The notes under the pieces are model-generated. The model was not told where the DNA came from, did not search any database, and saw only the letters and a list, made by a program, of their open reading frames with translations. From Psychrobacter lutiphocae DSM 21542 (GTDB lineage: Bacteria; Pseudomonadota; Gammaproteobacteria; Pseudomonadales; Moraxellaceae), in contig NZ_KB907641.1 of the NCBI RefSeq assembly GCF_000382145.1, positions 1 to 62,638 on the forward strand: a DNA stretch of 62,638 nt, read 5' to 3'. How positions within the stretch are numbered: the first letter of the stretch is position 1; every line of letters starts with the position of its first letter. A program made the position numbers and the translations under genes. Shown piece by piece: positions 56,204-62,638 of the stretch.

Positions 56204-56437
56204 AGTAAGCCTTTTATGTAAATATTAGTTCAAGTTTTTATGGCCTTTATTTATCTTTACTTTATTTGTCAAATCATCAGATTTAATTGCACTGCTAATT
56301 AATAATCTTTTTGCTTTGATTAGAATCTGTTAAACATTTACAACTGATCGCATCAAATATTGAACATCAAAAAGATTGCTGATCTTTTATATTTTATGAA
56401 CACTGTATATTAAACGTAAATGAGTTTCAATTAGTTT

Positions 56438-56456
56438 ATGATAATTATTATCATTT
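56438..56456. promoter_or_regulatory. Fur box between the receptor and hmuS
   Basis: ATGATAATTATTATCATTT matches the Fur consensus and sits between divergent genes (receptor minus, hmuS plus), about 235 bp upstream of the first and 215 bp upstream of the second. It could control both. The rest of 56204-56670 is AT-rich with nothing else recognised. Confidence 0.8.
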
Positions 56457-56670
56457 ACACTTTTGTTGTTTTTCATTATACTCATCATAAGTGTAATATT
56501 TTCTATCAACACTGATACCGCACTAAGTAATTTAAAAATAAATGACTTTGAACCACGAACAACGCTTTCTTATTTCGCTTTCTTATTTTGAGTATGAACT
56601 CAATTAGTATGGACTCAATAAACAACTGGATAGACCAATAACCTAAACAGAAACTTGGAACTTAAAATCT

Positions 56671-57849
56671 ATGGCAACACTACACGCTAAGACTGATACA
56701 AATAGCCAAACAGATCTTGAAACGAACCTGCAACCCAGCGCTCAAAACCAAACTAAAAAAAACAGCGCACTATGGCAACGCTATCAACAACTTAAAGTCA
56801 ATGACCATTTTTTATTCCCATTAGAAGGTGCTAAAAAATTGAATGTCAGTGAGTTTGAACTTCTCTTGGCTTCACCATACAGTCAGTACTTAGGTACAGA
56901 CTGCCGACACGTACTGCAACAACTGACCGACTTTAATAAGGTTGAAAGTATTGTTAGAAATGAGCTGGCTGTACATGAGAAAATTGGTAAGTTAGAAAAC
57001 GTAAAACTTGGCAAGCACATGGGTATTGCCTTAAATGTCGGTGGTCTTGATTTACGCTTTTTTATTGAACGATGGCAATATATGCTAGCCATCACAGATG
57101 TCAGCAAAGCGACTCATGAGATACCTGGCTCTTTTAGTATTCAGTTTTTTGATGACAAAGGGGCTGCGATCGCTAAAGTATTTTTGCGTGATTATAGCCA
57201 AACAGCTGTGACACAGTGGCAGAGCTTAATCTCAGAGCAAGCACTAACTGAACCACAGCAAATTGCCAAAGTCATTGCAAATCTACCAACACCCAAAGCC
57301 TCCCCAGCCTGGAAATATAAAGCGTTAACAACACAAGACAAACAAAGTTTGCAACAGCAATGGCGACAAATGCAGGATGTACATCAGTTTCACTTTATTT
57401 TAAAAAATTTAAATCTAGATCGTGCCAGTAGCTATCGACAAGCACCAGATGGGATGACCCAACAGCTTGAACCGCAAGCGATAGACAGTTTATTAAACTT
57501 AGCACAGCAAAGTGGCCAACCTATTATGACCTTTGTCGGTAATAACGGGGTGGTACAAATTCAAACTGGGGCTGTACATCAGATTAAGCGTATCGGAGAT
57601 TGGATTAACATCTTAGACAAAGACCAAACTAATTTTACCCTACACCTTAAAGATAACGCTTTAGCACAGGTGTGGTGTGTCAAACGTCCAACCAAAGATG
57701 GGGTTGTCACTTGTATCGAGGGATTTGATGAGACTGGAAAAAGTATCATCAGCTTCTTTGGTCAGCGCCAAGAAGGTGAGGCAGAAAAAACATATTGGCA
57801 GCAGATGTGCGCCCAGTTAGTTAAACAGCATTCATTAACCACTAACTAA
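56671..57849 (+). CDS. hmuS: Haem-degrading/haem-trafficking protein HmuS (HemS/ChuS family)
   Basis: 392 residues with the two tandem HemS repeats (about 45-220 and 235-385). The first has ASPYSQYLGTDCRHVLQQLT and NEKxHEKIG-like VHEKIGKLENVKLGKHMGIA. The second has FHFILKNLNLDRASSYRQAP and IMTFVGNNGVVQIQTGAVHQ, then FTLHLKDNALAQVWCVKRPT. These proteins bind haem in the cytoplasm and degrade or hand it on. The Gln/Asn/Thr-rich 30-residue N-terminus is probably disordered. It starts hmuSTUV. Confidence 0.92.
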   Translation: MATLHAKTDTNSQTDLETNLQPSAQNQTKKNSALWQRYQQLKVNDHFLFPLEGAKKLNVSEFELLLASPYSQYLGTDCRHVLQQLTDFNKVESIVRNELAVHEKIGKLENVKLGKHMGIALNVGGLDLRFFIERWQYMLAITDVSKATHEIPGSFSIQFFDDKGAAIAKVFLRDYSQTAVTQWQSLISEQALTEPQQIAKVIANLPTPKASPAWKYKALTTQDKQSLQQQWRQMQDVHQFHFILKNLNLDRASSYRQAPDGMTQQLEPQAIDSLLNLAQQSGQPIMTFVGNNGVVQIQTGAVHQIKRIGDWINILDKDQTNFTLHLKDNALAQVWCVKRPTKDGVVTCIEGFDETGKSIISFFGQRQEGEAEKTYWQQMCAQLVKQHSLTTN

Positions 57850-57932
57850 CTATTTGTTACTAACTGAGAGCCACTAACTAACCAATAGCTATTAGCCATA
57901 AGGTAAACCAGGTTTAAGTAATCAAGCTAATA

Positions 57933-58062
57933 GGACTTACGCAAAAATACGATTTCAAGGCTTTAAAAGCGGCTGGTTATTATGTATGCAGCGTCTGGCT
58001 CTACCTTTAGAGGACTCATAAATGATTACCAGTTGCCATCATATCTACTCGTGCGTAAGCCC
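57933..58062. mobile_element. MITE-like element, family C (TA-flanked)
   Basis: 130 bp with terminal inverted repeats GGACTTACGCAAAAATACG and, from the right end, GGGCTTACGCACGAGT; flanked by TA on both sides. It is non-coding. It sits between hmuS and hmuT, so it may interrupt the original operon. Confidence 0.8.
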
Positions 58063-58163
58063 TAGCTAATTTTGCTAACAATTCGTTAGCAGGTTTAAAG
58101 TAAATAGATTATATCAACCACTACAACCCCAACCTTTATGGGTTAAAACATATAGGATTCGCC

Positions 58164-58985
58164 ATGTTTAGCTATACATTTAAACAAAATTCTGCACTGT
58201 TATCTGCCGTGTTGCTCATCGGCACCACTGGTATTGCAAACAATGCACAGGCTTATAACCGCATTGTCGCTTTAACCCCTGACGTAGCAGATATCTTAGT
58301 AGCGTTAGACAGTACCGATAAGGTAGTGGGAAAAAACAGCTTTAATAGCAACCCCAAATTAAAATCTGTACCCACAGTCGGCAGCCACCGCAACATCACT
58401 GCAGAGTCTGTATTATCAGTCAAACCAGATCTGGTACTAGGCAGTTATATGGCGCAGCCAACCAGTATTTATCAGCGCTTAAATCAGCTCAATATCAAAG
58501 CTGTCAATGTGGCACCTAAAGAGGATGTTAATACCTTTGCCAACAGCATCAAACAGATCGGTGGTTATGTCAATCAAAGCACCAAAGCTAACCGTTTAGC
58601 TAACAGCTGGCGTCAACAAATGAGTGCCAAACCTGCCACCAAGACCCGCTATCTACTGAGCTATGATGGTCGTATTGTGGCAGGAAAAGGAACGGTTGCT
58701 GATACCTTAATTCAACGAGCTGGTGGGATTAATGCAGCTAATGTATCTGGATTAAAACCTCTATCACGCGAGGGCTGGATGGCTGCCAGACCAGATATCA
58801 TTATCATAGCCGATCACAACAAACCAATGCTTGGCTCTGTGGCAAGTTTTAGTCAACGCCCTGAGATAATTAACAGTCCAGCAGCCAAAAATAGCAAAAT
58901 CTACTTTTGGCCAGCTGATGACTTTTTGCGTTATGGATTAACTTCTCCAACAATCGTTAATAGATTGCATCAACTGGCCAAATAA
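58164..58985 (+). CDS. hmuT: Periplasmic haemin-binding protein HmuT
   Basis: 273 residues. A signal peptide is cleaved about after AQA (residue 30). The mature part is a class III binding protein: YNRIVALTPDVADILVALDS, VPTVGSHRNITAESVLSVKP, and VLGSYMAQPTSIYQRLNQLN, then PLSREGWMAARPDIIIIADH, typical of HmuT/ShuT. It delivers haem to HmuUV. It starts 314 bp after hmuS with a MITE in between, so it may have its own promoter. Confidence 0.92.
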   Translation: MFSYTFKQNSALLSAVLLIGTTGIANNAQAYNRIVALTPDVADILVALDSTDKVVGKNSFNSNPKLKSVPTVGSHRNITAESVLSVKPDLVLGSYMAQPTSIYQRLNQLNIKAVNVAPKEDVNTFANSIKQIGGYVNQSTKANRLANSWRQQMSAKPATKTRYLLSYDGRIVAGKGTVADTLIQRAGGINAANVSGLKPLSREGWMAARPDIIIIADHNKPMLGSVASFSQRPEIINSPAAKNSKIYFWPADDFLRYGLTSPTIVNRLHQLAK

Positions 58986-59032
58986 GACTGACATTCTGTA
59001 TCTGGCAATCACTTAATCTGGTAACCCCTATT

Positions 59033-60055
59033 ATGTCAAATTTATTCTCTTCTGACTCAACCTCTACCGATGGTCAGCAGATAAAACAGTTAGCACAACC
59101 TATTGGTAGGTTGGTTTATAAACAAGCTATCTTTTATACCATAGCTGCCCTACTCTCCGTGCTGATTATCTGGCTAAGCTTGGGAGTTGGCTTTGGGGAG
59201 TGGCATGACCCGCGGCAACTAGAAGGTAGCTTATGGCAATTACGCTACCCACGCATAGCTACCGCTTTATTGGTTGGTCTGGCCTTGTCCATTAGCGGTG
59301 CAGCACTACAAGCCTTATTTGAAAACCCCTTAGCAGACCCAAGCTTAATTGGTACATCAGGGGGCGCAGCACTTGGTGTGGTACTAGTCTTAGCGCTAGG
59401 CATTAGTGGTGTTGGTGTTCCTTTAGCCGCTTTTTTGGGCAGTTTATTAGTATGCTTGTTTATTTTAGGCTGTCACCGCTGGTTAGGTGGAGGCCAGATG
59501 GGGTTACTAATTTTAGGTTTTGTGATCAGTGCATTTTGTGGTGCTTTAGTCAGTTTGATTTTATTTTTATCTAATGACATGGTACTGCGTAGCGCCACCA
59601 ACTGGCTAGCTGGAAGTATGGCTGAAGCTGGATTTGTCCCCTTACGCTATGCCATCGCCAGTATTGTGCTAGGTTTAATAATTATTTTGCCTTTTGGTCG
59701 TCAGCTCGATGGATTAATGCTTGGTGAAACCACTGCAATCTCATTGGGCATCAAGGTAAATAGGGTGCGCACCTTAGTCATTGTTGCCTGTGCTTTGTTA
59801 ACTGGAGCAGCAGTATCTATGTCTGGGGTTATCGGCTTTATTGGCATGATGGTGCCTAATTTATTAGCCTTATTATTTGGCGGTGGAAGAATGCGACTAA
59901 TGATTTGGTCAGGCTGGCTAGGTGCCTTACTGTTATTAATTATTGACAGCTTAGCACGTCATATTGCCTATCCAATCGATGTGCCTATTGGTATTGTGTT
60001 AGCCTTGCTCGGCGGTCCTTTTTTTATATGGTTGTTTATGCATCGCCGCCCTTAA
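59033..60055 (+). CDS. hmuU: Haemin ABC transporter permease HmuU
   Basis: 340 residues, FecCD family. Typical segments: RYPRIATALLVGLALSISGA, PLADPSLIGTSGGAALGVVL, LGETTAISLGIKVNRVRTLV, VSMSGVIGFIGMMVPNLLAL and YPIDVPIGIVLALLGGPFFI. It works as a homodimer, since only one permease gene is in the cluster. It starts 47 bp after hmuT. The N-terminal 35 residues are hydrophilic. Confidence 0.93.
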   Translation: MSNLFSSDSTSTDGQQIKQLAQPIGRLVYKQAIFYTIAALLSVLIIWLSLGVGFGEWHDPRQLEGSLWQLRYPRIATALLVGLALSISGAALQALFENPLADPSLIGTSGGAALGVVLVLALGISGVGVPLAAFLGSLLVCLFILGCHRWLGGGQMGLLILGFVISAFCGALVSLILFLSNDMVLRSATNWLAGSMAEAGFVPLRYAIASIVLGLIIILPFGRQLDGLMLGETTAISLGIKVNRVRTLVIVACALLTGAAVSMSGVIGFIGMMVPNLLALLFGGGRMRLMIWSGWLGALLLLIIDSLARHIAYPIDVPIGIVLALLGGPFFIWLFMHRRP

Positions 60056-60230
60056 CTTATCAGTTCAGTAATTTATCAGTACAGTATCAGCAGCTTAACT
60101 CGCATATTATAACGACAGATACCTTGATACTCGATATTCTCAACGAATGAATACACTCATGCACACTTAATATTTATCATTGCTCTTAAACACTTCAAAC
60201 TTCAATCAGACTTCAATTTAAAGAGTTGCT

Positions 60231-61130
60231 ATGACACCTGCTCAACCACCATTATTATGTAATATTAAACAGCTGAAAGTAAATAGTGGCCACAAGACTT
60301 TATTGGATATCCAGCAATTAAATTTATATCAGCAGCAGCTCACTACCTTTATTGGTCCAAATGGTGCTGGAAAAAGCACCTTATTAAAAAGCCTACTAAC
60401 CCACCAACCTAACACTCCAAGTAGCTCTCAAAACTTAGGACTTAAAATACAGGCAGATATCGATTATAAGCCACTGAAGCGCAAATATCCTAACTGCAAT
60501 ACTCGCCCAATCTCAGCTACTCATCGTAATATATCAACAACATCATCAAACATATCAGCATCTAAGCTAATAACACCAACTCCCCTACATCAACCAGGAC
60601 AAATAGCTTGGGTAGGCCAGCATGAACGATTTGAGCTACCGCTCACTGTGCTTGAGTATGCTCTACTTGGCGTATCACCACAACTGGCATGGTATCAAAC
60701 ACCGAAAAAGTCTGATGCACAAAAGGCACTTACTTTGCTACAAGACTTTGAGCTGTTATCGCTCAAGGATAGCAGGGTGCAATCCCTCTCTGGTGGTGAA
60801 AAGCAAAGGCTCGCTGTGGTACGCGCTTTAATGCAACAAACTCAAATTTTAATGCTCGATGAGCCGACTAATCATTTGGACATTCGTCATCAACGCTATC
60901 TACTGAGTTATTTAAAAAATCTAGTACAACAAGAAAAGAAAACCATCCTAATGGTACTGCATGATCTGGCCCATGCTTATAATTATAGTGATAATGTCGT
61001 GTTATTACACCAAGGCAAAGTGGTACAACAAGGCACTAGCTATGAAGTCATGAATAAAAACAATTTAAGCTTAGTATATGACGTAGATATTGCCACATAT
61101 GACACTCAAGATGGGCGACTGTTTATATAG
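60231..61130 (+). CDS. hmuV: Haemin ABC transporter ATPase HmuV, with an insertion
   Basis: 299 residues, longer than the usual about 255-260. Walker A GPNGAGKST (42-50), Q-loop Gln130 (WVGQHE), signature LSGGEKQR (186-193), Walker B ILMLDEP (206-212) and H-loop MVLHDLAHAYNY are intact. The extra length is an insert between Walker A and the Q-loop (about 60-118), rich in Ser, Thr, Asn, Lys and Pro. It energises HmuU. It starts 175 bp after hmuU. Confidence 0.92.
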   Translation: MTPAQPPLLCNIKQLKVNSGHKTLLDIQQLNLYQQQLTTFIGPNGAGKSTLLKSLLTHQPNTPSSSQNLGLKIQADIDYKPLKRKYPNCNTRPISATHRNISTTSSNISASKLITPTPLHQPGQIAWVGQHERFELPLTVLEYALLGVSPQLAWYQTPKKSDAQKALTLLQDFELLSLKDSRVQSLSGGEKQRLAVVRALMQQTQILMLDEPTNHLDIRHQRYLLSYLKNLVQQEKKTILMVLHDLAHAYNYSDNVVLLHQGKVVQQGTSYEVMNKNNLSLVYDVDIATYDTQDGRLFI

Positions 61131-61397
61131 CTGTGGAATAAATTTAAACAGTTAGCCCAGAACTCTTAATATAACCTCTCATAGCCAACACATTTGTCGT
61201 AAGGCAACCTCACATAGCAACTTTAATAAACAAATACTGTATGATTTATGTACTCAACATATCGTAATAACTAAATTTTCGTTACTCTATACGAAGATTA
61301 TTCTTAACGTATGAGCATCACAAGTTTTACGCCTGATGTAAATTGCTATTTACAAAGAATAATTTTTTATTAACCAACTTTCCCAAAAGGAATATCA

Positions 61398-62177
61398 ATG
61401 ACTACTATAACAACACAAAAAAAATTATCCGCTATCTTAACTGTCTCTGTTGCTTTAGCATTAAGTGCATGTAGCACTGTCCAACCCGATAGCACACAAT
61501 CAGCCAGTTGGTCATATACAGGTGAAACAGCACCACAATACTGGGGCAATATAGAAGGCTACGAAGTTTGTAAAACCGGCCAAGAACAATCACCTGTAAA
61601 TATCACAAAAGTGGAAGCGTCAAGCCTTGCAGCACCTAAGATCCAATTTAAAAACAGTGATATGAAAGTTGTTGATAATGGTCATACCATTGTTTATACC
61701 CCAACAAAAAGCAATAACATAACCACTATTAATGGTGAAACTTATACACTACAACAATTCCACTACCACACGCCAAGCGAGCACCAATTCTCAGGTACTT
61801 ACTACCCAGGTGAGCTGCACTTCGTCCATGCAAATGCTGACGGTGACCTAGCTGTCGTTGGCGTCATGCTAAATCCTTCGGCTGCTACTGATCAGTTAAC
61901 CAGCCTTGTGACCAGCAGTGAAGCTGCAAGCCGTACAGGTAAAGAAGCTCTGGCGGAAAATATTAATATTAATGCCTTAATTCCAGCTAACTCTGCCTTC
62001 TATCACTATGATGGCTCGCTAACAACGCCACCATGCTCAGAAAAAGTAGACTGGTATGTTGTAGACACCCCATTATCAGTATCTGAAAAAGATTTAGGTG
62101 TTTTAAAAGTGCTATACCCTAATAATAACAGACCGGTTCAACCACTAGGTCATCGTAAAATCGTACAAGTAAAATAA
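61398..62177 (+). CDS. Alpha-class carbonic anhydrase lipoprotein
   Basis: 259 residues. The lipoprotein signal has lipobox ALSAC with Cys25. The zinc ligands are His122 and His124 (QFHYHTPSEH) and His141 (ELHFVH), the alpha-class arrangement. Further marks are YWGNIEGYEVCKTGQEQSPV near the start and YDGSLTTPPCSEKVDWYVVD (Thr-Thr-Pro-Pro-Cys) near the end. Cys58 and the Cys in the latter motif should form a disulfide. It hydrates CO2 in the periplasm. AAAAGGAAT precedes the start. It is a single-gene unit with a terminator. Confidence 0.95.
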   Translation: MTTITTQKKLSAILTVSVALALSACSTVQPDSTQSASWSYTGETAPQYWGNIEGYEVCKTGQEQSPVNITKVEASSLAAPKIQFKNSDMKVVDNGHTIVYTPTKSNNITTINGETYTLQQFHYHTPSEHQFSGTYYPGELHFVHANADGDLAVVGVMLNPSAATDQLTSLVTSSEAASRTGKEALAENININALIPANSAFYHYDGSLTTPPCSEKVDWYVVDTPLSVSEKDLGVLKVLYPNNNRPVQPLGHRKIVQVK

Positions 62178-62217
62178 ACCTAAGTTATCATTAATATAAT
62201 AATAAATTTTAGATCAC

Positions 62218-62253
62218 AAAAGCCCCCGACAGTTTTAACTGTCGGGGGCTTTT
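62218..62253. terminator. Terminator after the carbonic anhydrase gene
   Basis: Stem AAAAGCCCCCGACAGTT/AACTGTCGGGGGCTTTT with a short loop and T-run; very strong. Confidence 0.9.
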
Positions 62254-62383
62254 CATTGACTTCTGTCCGCAACGAAAAGCAACAGCTTATCGCTAACGAT
62301 AGCTGGCTCTCAGTAACCTTTTACCCTAGCAACCTTAGAGCTTCATCCACAGCGACAATCACTCAAAGCTAAAAGTAGCAGAC

Positions 62384-62422
62384 AAAAAAAGCCCCCATTC
62401 AAATTAATGAACGGGGGCTTTA
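62384..62422 (-). terminator. rRNA operon terminator
   Basis: On the minus strand, AAGCCCCCGTTC and the matching arm GGGGGCTT are followed by a T-run, just after the 5S gene. It ends the rRNA operon. Confidence 0.85.
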
Positions 62423-62432
62423 AGGTATAGGG

Positions 62433-62547
62433 AGCTGACGATGACCTACTCTCACATGGGCGAACCACACTACCATCGGCGCTACGATGTTTCACTTCTG
62501 AGTTCGGGAAGGGATCAGGTGGTTCCATCGTGCTATTGTCGTCAGCA
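62433..62547 (-). rRNA. rrf: 5S ribosomal RNA
   Basis: About 115 bases on the minus strand from GCTGACGACAATAGC to GGTCATCGTCAGC, with the conserved core CCGAACTCAGAAGTGAAAC and GCCGATGGTAGTGTGG of bacterial 5S rRNA. The ends are paired by the terminal stem GCTGACGA/TCGTCAGC. The 23S gene should lie past the right edge; 62548-62638 is the spacer. Confidence 0.95.
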
Positions 62548-62638
62548 AAGGGGGTATAGATATGAGTTGGTTAAGGTGTTAGCTTAACTTTGTATTGACT
62601 AGTAATATCAAGAACCTGAATCAAGGTTGCTATAAATA

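Overview
The window looks like a chromosomal segment of an AT-rich gammaproteobacterium of the family Moraxellaceae, most likely Psychrobacter or a close relative. This is inferred from gene content, protein style (NarGHI, UreC, NhaP2, KtrAB), the short TA-flanked intergenic repeats and the 5S rRNA sequence; no database search was possible.

Layout, left to right. Positions 1-1909 hold the start of a transposase-like gene, a truncated tyrosine recombinase and dusA, which looks like the scar of a dusA-targeting genomic island. Positions 2215-7664 are a complete urease operon on the minus strand (ureDABCEFG), followed by a 1.7 kb gene-free AT-rich stretch and an EamA transporter. Positions 10537-28845 form a nitrate respiration region: hemerythrin-like protein, narGHJI with a parvulin-type ppiC gene, two NarK-type transporters and the NarX-NarL two-component system. 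A KtrAB potassium uptake pair and a DUF3124 lipoprotein sit in the middle of it. Matching palindromes lie upstream of narG and between narK and narX, and look like NarL-type operators.

Positions 29037-33929 carry an arsenate-reductase-like gene and a four-gene siderophore ABC importer behind a strong Fur box. An SMR pump, a catalase and a TonB-like protein follow; the TonB-like protein has a linker of 26 uninterrupted Thr-Glu pairs encoded by a perfect hexamer repeat. Positions 38144-43750 encode a TolC-HlyD-permease-permease exporter with no ATPase gene beside it. Then come a filamentous haemagglutinin-like exoprotein (44140-48348) without a TpsB partner, an NhaP2-type antiporter, a decayed IS4-family transposase and an MFS efflux protein.

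Positions 53241-61130 are an iron/haem block: a Fur-box-preceded flavin reductase, a TonB-dependent receptor broken by one in-frame stop codon, and hmuSTUV. The window ends with an alpha-carbonic anhydrase lipoprotein and a 5S rRNA gene on the minus strand, the tail of an rRNA operon that continues past the right edge.

How the parts may work together: the nar genes give anaerobic nitrate respiration under NarXL control; the siderophore importer, haem system, TonB-like protein, flavin reductase and catalase suit iron acquisition and oxidative stress, with three Fur boxes visible. At least three families of 95-130 bp elements with terminal inverted repeats and TA duplications (MITE-like), plus another repeat family present in three copies, lie between genes. 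The most unusual items are the ATPase-less exporter, the Thr-Glu repeat protein, the nonsense-interrupted receptor and the repeat families.
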